Source: an uncultured Kiloniellales bacterium (lineage in GTDB: Bacteria; Pseudomonadota; Alphaproteobacteria; Kiloniellales; JAKSDN01). Taken from it: a stretch of 12,081 nucleotides of DNA. The stretch spans positions 1 through 12,081 of the forward strand of contig CALJXB010000258.1 of assembly GCA_937974415.1 (NCBI GenBank). Reading direction: 5' to 3'. Made by a program: the position numbers and the translations under genes. Numbering within the stretch: the stretch's first letter is position 1; each line of letters opens with the position of its first letter. Of the stretch, positions 6,371 to 12,081 are shown piece after piece. The notes below the pieces were generated by a model, which saw only the letters and a program-made list of their open reading frames with translations, had not been told where the DNA came from and made no database searches.

Positions 6371-6411
6371 GCTTGTGCCGGCGGGCGCCCGGGGGCCAGC
6401 GCAAGCCGGCG
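6371..6411. repeat. GC-rich GCCGGCGGG...GCCAGCG unit, copy 3, with hairpin potential
   Basis: GCCGGCGGGCGCCCGGGGGCCAGCG is the fullest form of the unit seen at 1115 and 4517. GCTTGTGC (6371-6378) can pair with GCGCAAGC (6399-6406), closing an 8-bp stem with one G-U. It lies in the 178-bp gap after the ligase. No U-run follows, so it is not a classic terminator, though it may stop transcription. Confidence 0.5.
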
Positions 6412-6491
6412 ATTCCTTGACTGGAAGCGTGCTCGCCGGGCCACTTTCGGCTAAACTGGCCCTGGCGGCGGATTTTTTCGCCGTCCGTTAG

Positions 6492-7775
6492 GTGACCAGT
6501 GGACTTTCAACTGTGAGATATATCGGTCGGTCGTTTCGTTTCAGCGCCCTTCTTATCGTGACGGTGTGCTTGACGGCCGTGGTGCCGCACGCGGCCTCGG
6601 CCTCGGTCTGCGCGCCGCCAAAGGAGGCGGCCAAGGCCAGTCTGGAACTCCTTCCGGGCGACCTGCGCTACGTGCACGAGCTGGACACGGAGGGGATTCG
6701 AGGCGTCGTCAACGGCCTGCGGGGCTACGTGGCCGGCCCCTGGCACGTTCCGCTCGGCCTCACGGTGGCCGAGCCGGGCCTGCGCTACGAGACCAGGTTC
6801 TATTATTGGAAGGCCCAGAGCGGCGGCCATTGCGTCGCCTTGGCGAAGGCCAAGTTTTCCGTCGGCTACGACGACATGACGGTCTACATCAGCCGTGACT
6901 ATCCCGAGGGCAGCTGCGAGTACGACGTCATCCTGGCGCACGAAGAGGAGCACGTGCGCCTCAACCGGGAGGTCCTCAAGGCCTACGAGCGCAAGTTCAA
7001 GCAGGCGATCGCCCGGGTGCTGACGGGCAAGAAGACGATCTTCGCCCATCAGAGGGGCGCCGCCCGCGCCGCCTACGTCAAGGAGCTCGAGCGGCAGCTA
7101 AATCCGGTGGTGGCCGAGATGGCGACCGCCCGCAACCGCAAGAACGGCGCCATCGATACCCAGGACAGCTATCGCAGGCTCATGGTCCAGTGCACCAACT
7201 GGCACGGCGGCGATCCGGCGGCTTCGGGCGCGACCGGGCCTGTCGAAGCGGCCGCAGCGCCTCCGTCGGACGAGCTCGCCGGCGAAGCCGCACAGACGGG
7301 TGCAGGCGAACACGTCGCCCTTGCCGCGCCTGAGGAGTCGGCAAACCAGGCCGCCGCGGCGGACCCCGACCCGACGGACTACGTCGGGCAGGGGCGGCAG
7401 ATGTCGGAGGCCAACGCCAAGCAGCTCGAAGCGGCGCTCGCGTCTCTCCCCTATCACTTCCCGACCCGGGCCAGGCTCCTGGGCTTTTACTTCCACAAAG
7501 GGTCGGCGACCTTCGGCCCGGCGGCCACCATCGAGGCGCGCCGCCGCCACATCCTCTGGCTGATCGAAAACCACCCGGAGGCCCCGCTTGCCGGTCTGCC
7601 CGAGGCCCTGATCGAGCCCAGCGGCAACGACCTGGCGGACGAAGAGGGTTATGGCCAGGCCAAGGCCCTATGGCTGCAGCAGGCGGAGACGAACACGGCC
7701 AACCCGACGGTGCGGGAGAATGCCGCCAAGTTCCTGCAGCACCACGACACGGCGCTGGCCGAAACCCTGCGCTAG
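6492..7775 (+). CDS. Secreted protein with HExxH zinc-protease-like motif and extra C-terminal domain
   Basis: This is a 427-residue protein. A signal peptide (basic start, hydrophobic 17-32, AASAS cleavage near 36) exports it. The first domain (about 39-235) carries YDVILAHEEEHVRLN with H150-E151-x-x-H154, the gluzincin-type zinc motif. Four cysteines (C40, C114, C142, about C233) could form disulfides. An Ala/Glu/Pro-rich linker (about 240-295) leads to a C-terminal helical domain (about 297-427, LLGFYFHKG, ARRRHILWLIENHPE, NPTVRENAAKFL). This resembles a repeat-like domain seen in unrelated secreted proteins. I cannot name the family; DUF922-like zinc proteins are a possible relation. Peptidase activity is inferred only from HExxH. 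Start GTG 6492 has a poor ribosome site; GTG 6513 is an alternative that leaves the signal peptide intact. It ends in a shared CTAG with the next gene. Confidence 0.75.
   Translation: MTSGLSTVRYIGRSFRFSALLIVTVCLTAVVPHAASASVCAPPKEAAKASLELLPGDLRYVHELDTEGIRGVVNGLRGYVAGPWHVPLGLTVAEPGLRYETRFYYWKAQSGGHCVALAKAKFSVGYDDMTVYISRDYPEGSCEYDVILAHEEEHVRLNREVLKAYERKFKQAIARVLTGKKTIFAHQRGAARAAYVKELERQLNPVVAEMATARNRKNGAIDTQDSYRRLMVQCTNWHGGDPAASGATGPVEAAAAPPSDELAGEAAQTGAGEHVALAAPEESANQAAAADPDPTDYVGQGRQMSEANAKQLEAALASLPYHFPTRARLLGFYFHKGSATFGPAATIEARRRHILWLIENHPEAPLAGLPEALIEPSGNDLADEEGYGQAKALWLQQAETNTANPTVRENAAKFLQHHDTALAETLR
7772..7775. other. Shared CTAG stop of convergent genes
   Basis: The palindrome CTAG supplies TAG to both strands: 7773-7775 ends the secreted HExxH protein and 7774-7772 ends the CoA-binding protein. 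No terminator hairpin with a U-run is seen around it. Confidence 0.85.
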
Positions 7776-8239
7776 ATCTGCTGGTTCAGCCGCGGTTTCC
7801 AGAACGGGCGGAACAGCTCGATCTTGGGGCAGCGGTTCATGACCACCTTGAGGCCGGCGTCTTCGGCCAGCCGCGCCGCAGCGTCGTCGCGCACGCCGAT
7901 CTGGGCCCACAGGACCTTGGCGCCGATCGCCACCGCCTGTTCGGCAACGCCGTAAAGCGCGTCCGGGCTGCGGAAGACCTCCACCATGTCGACCGGCCGA
8001 TCGATGTCCTCGAGCGAGGCATAGACTTTCAGGCCGCGAATCTCGTTCCCGGCTTCCCTCGGATTGACGGGAATCATGTCGTAACCCGTCTCGTGCAGGA
8101 CCCGGAGCACGCCATAGCTGAAGGCCGTCGGATCGGGGCTGGCGCCCACCATGGCGATGGTCTTCACCGATTTCAGGATCCCGGCGAGATAGTCGGACGG
8201 GTAGTCCTCGTCGTGGTTCATGTGGGCGCCGACGCTCAT
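7772..8239 (-). CDS. CoA-binding domain protein (YccU-like)
   Basis: The protein has 155 residues and a single Rossmann-like CoA_binding_2 domain. KTIAMVGASPDPTAFSYGV (26-44) is the nucleotide-binding glycine loop, followed by YDMIPVNPRE (53-62), DMVEVFRSP and KVLWAQIGV, then a terminal NRCPKIE motif. These small cytosolic proteins bind CoA or acyl-CoA in related structures; their roles are mostly unknown. ATG at 8239 overlaps the ferredoxin stop (ATGA, 8236-8239) and has GAGGGA 6-7 nt upstream. The in-frame ATG at 8221 lacks a ribosome site. It is the last gene of the methanethiol oxidase operon, so a link to CoA thioesters of the DMSP route (methylmercaptopropionyl-CoA) is tempting but purely contextual. 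Confidence 0.88.
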   Translation of the reverse strand: MSVGAHMNHDEDYPSDYLAGILKSVKTIAMVGASPDPTAFSYGVLRVLHETGYDMIPVNPREAGNEIRGLKVYASLEDIDRPVDMVEVFRSPDALYGVAEQAVAIGAKVLWAQIGVRDDAAARLAEDAGLKVVMNRCPKIELFRPFWKPRLNQQI

Positions 8240-8601
8240 GACGGGTCCCTCGGCAAGGTCGCGATGCCCGGTTTCAGCTCGTGCGGCTGAAGCGGGTCGG
8301 CGAAGGGGTTCCGGTAAAGCTTGTCATGGCTCTCGACACCTACATCGAAGGTGCAGTCGCCGAGCGGGCGGGCGACGCAGAGGAGCACGTAGCCGTTGGC
8401 CAGCTGGCGGCCATTGAGCGCCACCCCGGCGCGCTGGTCAACCTCGCCGTCGAGCAGCTTGGCCGCGCAGGAGATGCAGCCGCCATAGCGGCAGCCGTAG
8501 GGGAGCGATACCCCCGCCGCCTCCAGCGTTGCCAGGAGCGGCTTGCGTCGGTCGACCCGGTAGGCCGCGCCATCCCGGTTGGCAAGCGTAATGGTGACCA
8601 T
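8236..8601 (-). CDS. Plant-type 2Fe-2S ferredoxin
   Basis: The protein has 121 residues. The cluster ligands are visible as C37-x4-C42-x2-C45 in PYGCRYGGCISC and C75 in YVLLC, the chloroplast-type [2Fe-2S] pattern, with the domain covering about residues 2-90. A 30-residue tail (HDKLYRNPFADPLQPHELKPG) follows that ordinary ferredoxins lack. It should pass single electrons to or from an oxidoreductase in the cytoplasm. ATG 8601 lies 8 nt after the oxidase stop with GAG-rich sequence before it. GTG at 8613 (GTGA overlap with the oxidase stop) is an in-frame alternative adding four residues. The 3' end overlaps the CoA-binding gene by ATGA, so the last two genes are translationally coupled. Its place between the oxidase and CoA-binding genes suggests it serves the same pathway. 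Confidence 0.9.
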   Translation of the reverse strand: MVTITLANRDGAAYRVDRRKPLLATLEAAGVSLPYGCRYGGCISCAAKLLDGEVDQRAGVALNGRQLANGYVLLCVARPLGDCTFDVGVESHDKLYRNPFADPLQPHELKPGIATLPRDPS

Positions 8602-8609
8602 ACGGTCGC

Positions 8610-9980
8610 TCACAGCCAGATATCCGAGGTGCAGTCGCCGCCGGGGTAGCGCGTCTCGTGGCAGCGCGCCGGCCCATTGGGCTCCTTGCCGAAATCGACG
8701 AAGAAGTCTTTGTCGATTTCCATGCCGCCGGTCTCGGTGTCGCAGTTGACCATGACCATGCAGCCGCCGTTCTCGCGAATCTCGGGATAGAACTGGTTGT
8801 CCCAGGTGGAGAAGAGCGAGGTGGTGACGTAGAGCCGCTTGCCGTCGAGGGAGAGCTGGATCATCTGCGGGCCGCCGGTGATCTTGCGACCGTTGACCTC
8901 CGGCGCCTTGCCTAACAGTCCTCCCATCCAGACCTGGCCGGTGAACTTGGGCTCGTGGGGATCGGTGATGTCGTACTGGCGGATGTCGCCGTGCAGCCAG
9001 TTGCAGAAGTAGAGGAAGCGGTCGTCCATCGAGATCAGGATCACGCTGATCACCCCCGGCACCGGGATCGGCCACTCGGGATGGGGCTGGTTTTCCACGT
9101 CGACGATTTTCTCCCAGACCCATTCGCCGTCCTGCTTGAACCAGTGAATGATGTTGGCCGAGAGCGCGGCGCCGACGAAGCCGTGGTGCGAGTCGGGATC
9201 GTGATGGAAGCGCACCTCCAGCGGGATCAGCCCGTCCTCGCCCAGGTAGTGGGTCTTGACGATGGACTTCTTCTCGAAGTCCCAGAAGTGGATGCGCCGG
9301 CCGTACTTCAGGTGACCGACCTCCTCCAGGTCGAAGCCCGGCATGAAGGTGTTGGGCGCCGCCCATTCGCTGGAGACCATGACGTTGTGGCGCGGCTGGT
9401 ACCAGAAGTCGTAGTTGAAGAGCATGCCGGTGATGTCGTTCTCCCAGCGCCCGACGATCTCGAAGTTCTCGTCGAGGTGCAAGAAGCCGCCGGGGGCCTC
9501 GCCCTTGGCGTCGCCCAGCATGGAGATGATGATGTCGGAGCCCAGGCAATGCACGGTGTGGGGCGCCGAGAGGTTCGTCTTGGCCTTGATCTCGGCCCCC
9601 TCGATCACCTTGTGCAGGCGCGGGGTCTTGGGGTCGCTGGCGCAGTCCACGATATGCAGGTTGGTGCTGCGCACCCCCGGCACCACGAGATAGCGCCGCT
9701 CCTTGGTCGGGTCGTTGTGGCACGACGAGCAGGCGTTCCAGCCCATGTGGTGCAACTCGTCGCCGATGCCCGGCATCTCCAGCCGGCTGATCACTTGGCT
9801 ATAGGTCGGACTCGCGGGGTCGGCGTCAATGGTGGCGAGATAGTCCGGCTTCTGGATCCCGGTGCCGATATAAAGCGCGACCGTGTAGAGCAGCGTCTCG
9901 CGCGGCGCCTTCATGGCCTCGGCCGGCGAGGCGTAGCCCGGGCCGCAGCACTTGCTTTCGCCGTTTTCGGCCAAGATCAT
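8610..9980 (-). CDS. mtoX: Methanethiol oxidase / selenium-binding protein 56 family
   Basis: This 456-residue protein is similar throughout to human SELENBP1: CGPGYASPAEAMKAPRE (12-28), PDYLATIDADP, DELHHMGWNACSSC (74-87), HTVHC 141-145, NYDFWYQPRHN 189-199, GLIPLEVRF, FLYFCNWLHGDIRQYD, GGPQMIQLSLDGKRLYVTTS and the terminal YPGGDCTSDIWL. Family members convert methanethiol plus oxygen to formaldehyde, hydrogen sulfide and hydrogen peroxide; bacterial MtoX is a copper enzyme. The conserved histidines expected as metal ligands are present. ATG 9980 is chosen because homology begins there and AAGGAG lies just before it, though only 2 nt away. The upstream ATG 10085 would add an unrelated 35-residue leader. 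No signal peptide is visible, unlike the periplasmic Hyphomicrobium enzyme. It leads the operon with ferredoxin and CoA-binding genes and lies near a DmdA homologue. Confidence 0.93.
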   Translation of the reverse strand: MILAENGESKCCGPGYASPAEAMKAPRETLLYTVALYIGTGIQKPDYLATIDADPASPTYSQVISRLEMPGIGDELHHMGWNACSSCHNDPTKERRYLVVPGVRSTNLHIVDCASDPKTPRLHKVIEGAEIKAKTNLSAPHTVHCLGSDIIISMLGDAKGEAPGGFLHLDENFEIVGRWENDITGMLFNYDFWYQPRHNVMVSSEWAAPNTFMPGFDLEEVGHLKYGRRIHFWDFEKKSIVKTHYLGEDGLIPLEVRFHHDPDSHHGFVGAALSANIIHWFKQDGEWVWEKIVDVENQPHPEWPIPVPGVISVILISMDDRFLYFCNWLHGDIRQYDITDPHEPKFTGQVWMGGLLGKAPEVNGRKITGGPQMIQLSLDGKRLYVTTSLFSTWDNQFYPEIRENGGCMVMVNCDTETGGMEIDKDFFVDFGKEPNGPARCHETRYPGGDCTSDIWL

Positions 9981-10056
9981 TTCTCCTTCGGACGACGATG
10001 CAGAGCGATCGCCAGGCGGCGATTCTAGACGTCTCGCCTGGCCCCCTTGGATAGGG

Positions 10057-10085
10057 AATATGCCAGGTCCGCGATCCAGCTTCAA
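10057..10085 (-). promoter_or_regulatory. Sigma-70 promoter of the methanethiol oxidase operon
   Basis: On the minus strand TTGAAG (10085-10080) and CATATT (10062-10057) are separated by exactly 17 nt, each matching 4 of 6 consensus bases. This predicts a start near 10050 and a leader of about 70 nt. It lies beside the divergent LysR gene. Confidence 0.55.
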
Positions 10086-10093
10086 TCATTTGG

Positions 10094-10175
10094 ATAGTGC
10101 GTTTTTGTGCATTATTCATTTGCTTTCACTATACATATGGAAGCAAGAGATGGTCTCAAACCATTGCGCAATTGC
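10094..10175. promoter_or_regulatory. Candidate LysR operator region with several inverted repeats
   Basis: This AT-richer stretch holds ATAGTG (10094-10099) with CACTAT (10127-10132), ATGGT-CTCAA-ACCAT (10150-10164, a 15-base palindrome of T-N11-A type), TTGCGCAA (10164-10171) and GCAATTGC (10168-10175). A -10-like TATACAT (10130-10136) faces the LysR gene, with TTGTGC 19 nt upstream. Which palindrome the regulator binds cannot be decided by eye. Confidence 0.4.
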
Positions 10176-10199
10176 TCGGTCATACAGTTAGGGCTGAAG

Positions 10200-11099
10200 A
10201 TGAACCTCAGACAACTCGAAGCCTTCAAGGCAACCATGCGGGCCGGATCGATCACCGGCGCAGCCAGGGCACTTCACATTTCGCAACCGAGTGTGAGCCG
10301 GCTCATCGCCGACCTCGAACGCTCGCTTGGGTTTCCGCTCTTTCGCAAGGCCGGGCGTGGCATCGTGGCGACCGTCGAGGCCCGCCGATTCCATCAGGCC
10401 ATCGAAGCCATGTTCATCGGCATGGACCGCCTGCAGGACCTGGCCGACACCCTGCGCTCGACCGCGGGGGGTGCGGTGTCGCTGGGCATCATCCCGGCCT
10501 TTTCCCACACCATCGTTCCCGATGCCATTCGCGACTTCTGCCGGGAGCGGCCGGAGGTGCGCATCATGACGGCGATCCGCAACACGCCGGCGATCGTCGA
10601 TGCCGTGCAAATGCGCCAGTTCGACGTCGGCATCGTCGGGCGCTCGCCGCCGTACGAGGGCGTCGAGCTGCTGCACCACGTCTCGGTGCCCTACGTCTGC
10701 CTCGTTCCCTCCGGCCATCGGCTCGCGCGGCAGCGTGGGCCGTTCGATCTCGAAGAGCTCGCGGAGCGTGAAACCTTCGTCACCTTCGGCGGCGTCTACC
10801 CGGACGAGATGCTCGAGATCGACAGCGCCCTGTCCGCCCGACTCAATGAAAAGGCCAGGCTGTTCGCCGCCAACATGCCGATCGCGGCCTCGCTGGCCCG
10901 CGCCACGGGGTCGCTTGCGATCGTGGATCCCTATACGGCACGGATCGAAGAGAAGCTGGGCGGCGTCGTCAGCCGTCCGATTCGTCAGGCCTTGACCTAC
11001 CACATCGCCGTCATAGGGCCGGCCCCCGGGGCTTTGACGCTGGCCGCGAGCAAGCTTGCGGAGGTTCTGATCGCGCGCTTGGATGAGTCAGCGCGCTGA
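10200..11099 (+). CDS. LysR-family transcriptional regulator
   Basis: The protein has 299 residues, the usual family length. The N-terminal winged helix-turn-helix is plain: MNLRQLEAFKATMRAGSITG with AARALHISQPSVSRLIADLE (about 20-41) as recognition region and GFPLFRKAGRGIVAT after it. A substrate-binding domain (about 90-295) begins GAVSLGIIPAFSHTIVPDAI and contains FDVGIVGRSPP. ATG 10200 is chosen for homology and AGGG (10190-10193) 6 nt before it; the upstream ATG 10107 would add 31 unrelated residues across the promoter. It is transcribed away from the methanethiol oxidase operon, the classic layout for regulator and target, and converges on the DmdA-like gene. Its inducer may be a methylated sulfur compound or a thiol product, which is inference from position. 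Confidence 0.93.
   Translation: MNLRQLEAFKATMRAGSITGAARALHISQPSVSRLIADLERSLGFPLFRKAGRGIVATVEARRFHQAIEAMFIGMDRLQDLADTLRSTAGGAVSLGIIPAFSHTIVPDAIRDFCRERPEVRIMTAIRNTPAIVDAVQMRQFDVGIVGRSPPYEGVELLHHVSVPYVCLVPSGHRLARQRGPFDLEELAERETFVTFGGVYPDEMLEIDSALSARLNEKARLFAANMPIAASLARATGSLAIVDPYTARIEEKLGGVVSRPIRQALTYHIAVIGPAPGALTLAASKLAEVLIARLDESAR
11088..11099. other. 12-bp perfect palindrome encoding both stop regions
   Basis: TCAGCGCGCTGA is its own reverse complement. It encodes Ser-Ala-Arg-stop on both strands, ending the LysR gene (TGA 11097-11099) and the DmdA-like gene (TGA 11090-11088). Confidence 0.9.
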
Positions 11100-12081
11100 G
11101 CGTTCGAACGGCAGCGCGACAACCTCGCCGGTCCGCTTTTCCCCGTCGGTAGCGAACACGGTCACCTCCTGGCCGGGTGTCCAATAGCCTCGGTCGATCA
11201 TCGACAGACCGACGTTCTGCCGGAACCAGGGCGAATAGGCGGCCGAGGTGATACGGCCGACTTCCAGGCCGCCCGCGAGGACCGGCCAAGGCTGGCCGCA
11301 GGGCGGCGCCGGTCCGCCGTCGAACAGCACGCCGCGCATTTGCCGGCGCAGGCCCTGCTGTGCGATTCGCTGCAGCGCCTCCAGGCCGATGCACGCAACG
11401 CTGCCGTCGAGCTGGCAAAAGCGGCCGAGGCCGCACTCCAGCGGATTGTTCTCGCGGGTCATCTCGTTGCCGTAGGACAGCAGCCCCGCCTCGATTCGGT
11501 CGATCAGATTGGGGCTGCCGGGGGCGATCTCGAAGGCCTGCCCGGCCTGCCAGATCGCATCCCAGAGCTCTCCGCCCAGCGAAGGGTCGCTGAGATAGAT
11601 CTCGAAGCCGTCCTGCCTGGAATAGCCCGAGCGGGCGACGATCTGGCGCTTGCCCTTGAAATCGAAAGTATCATAGCGAAAGAAGCCGATGTGCCGCACC
11701 GCCTCGCCGAAGACTTGGGCCATGAGGCCTTCGGCCTTGGGCCCTTGGATGGCCAGCGGCGAGACGTCGGGCTCAGAGATTGCAACCTCCAGGCCTGCAC
11801 CAAGAGCCAGGCCTTTCGCCCAGAGCAGGACGTCGGAGTCGGCGATGGAGAGCCAGAAGCGGTCGTCGGCCAGCTTCAGCAGTATCGGGTCGTTGATCAT
11901 GCCGCCGGTCTCGTCGACCAACGGCACATAGAGGCACCGTCCGACCTTGGCCTGTGCGATGTCGCGCGGGGTCATCCATTGCACCAGGCGCCGGGCGTCC
12001 CGGCCGGCGATCTCGACCTGACGTTGGCAGGAGACGTCCCAGATCTGCACGTGCTCGCGCAGATGCCAGTAGTCCTCCTCC
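11088..12081 (-). CDS. dmdA: Dimethylsulfoniopropionate demethylase (DmdA-like), 5' partial
   Basis: 330 residues are visible; the frame stays open to the right edge (reading EEDYWHLREHVQIWDVSCQR). The family is about 370 residues, so roughly 40 are missing. GTG 12050 is an internal valine, not the start. It is a GcvT-fold aminomethyltransferase relative whose closest resemblance from memory is Pelagibacter DmdA: EHVQIWDVSCQRQVEI, GGMINDPILLKLADDRFWLSIADSDV, PLAIQGPKAE, VARSGYSRQDGFEIY and RIEAGLLSYGNEM line up in order. The IADSDV and GFEIY segments, which in DmdA contact tetrahydrofolate, are conserved. The reaction is methyl transfer from DMSP to tetrahydrofolate, giving methylmercaptopropionate in the cytosol. 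Other GcvT-family demethylases are possible alternatives. Its stop overlaps the LysR gene by 12 bp. Confidence 0.85.
   Translation of the reverse strand, partial: EEDYWHLREHVQIWDVSCQRQVEIAGRDARRLVQWMTPRDIAQAKVGRCLYVPLVDETGGMINDPILLKLADDRFWLSIADSDVLLWAKGLALGAGLEVAISEPDVSPLAIQGPKAEGLMAQVFGEAVRHIGFFRYDTFDFKGKRQIVARSGYSRQDGFEIYLSDPSLGGELWDAIWQAGQAFEIAPGSPNLIDRIEAGLLSYGNEMTRENNPLECGLGRFCQLDGSVACIGLEALQRIAQQGLRRQMRGVLFDGGPAPPCGQPWPVLAGGLEVGRITSAAYSPWFRQNVGLSMIDRGYWTPGQEVTVFATDGEKRTGEVVALPFERSAR

Noticed and set aside
6464..6483. CGGCG-GATTTTTT-CGCCG as a terminator after the ligase
   Set aside because: The T-run is in the loop, not after the stem, and the stem is only 5 bp.
9717..9731. CSSCH in the methanethiol oxidase as a heme c site
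   Set aside because: The CSSC pair is the conserved cysteine motif of the SELENBP1/SBP56 family, and the protein lacks a signal peptide, so covalent heme attachment is unlikely.
8955..10028. 357-residue open frame on the plus strand antisense to the oxidase
   Set aside because: It is a high-GC mirror frame of the oxidase gene, with repetitive Val/Asp/His composition and no family signature.

Overview
The window comes from a high-GC alphaproteobacterium. The gene content suggests a marine, Rhodospirillales/Kiloniellales-like organism, but this is inference from protein style and codon use, not from a marker gene. It has no rRNA, tRNA, CRISPR array or transposase. It reads as chromosomal sequence with one decayed stretch and one lower-GC gene.

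Layout. The left edge holds the 3' end of an AhpD/carboxymuconolactone-decarboxylase (CMD) gene. It converges, with a 17-bp overlap, on a secreted DUF1194 von Willebrand-like protein. After a 367-bp leader containing a hairpin and a consensus -35 hexamer comes an RhlE-type DEAD-box RNA helicase with a TTG start and a clear terminator. A diheme cytochrome c on the minus strand follows. It has noticeably lower GC than its neighbours and a well-formed FNR/FixK-type promoter. Behind it, about 4345-4525 carries a broken second copy of the CMD/DUF1194 3' junction from the left edge. Next are a PGM1-like ATP-grasp peptide ligase and a secreted HExxH protein with an extra C-terminal domain.

The right third is the most coherent block and concerns methylated sulfur. 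A minus-strand operon encodes a SELENBP1/SBP56-type methanethiol oxidase, a plant-type 2Fe-2S ferredoxin and a CoA-binding (YccU-like) protein, with the last two translationally coupled. A LysR regulator diverges from it. A 5'-truncated gene very similar to DMSP demethylase DmdA converges on the LysR gene and runs off the right edge. DmdA begins the route from dimethylsulfoniopropionate to methanethiol, and methanethiol oxidase consumes that product. The LysR gene between them is the obvious candidate regulator. The ferredoxin and CoA-binding partners of the oxidase are the least explained part.

Three convergent gene pairs overlap at their stop codons, two of them on perfect palindromes (CTAG and TCAGCGCGCTGA).
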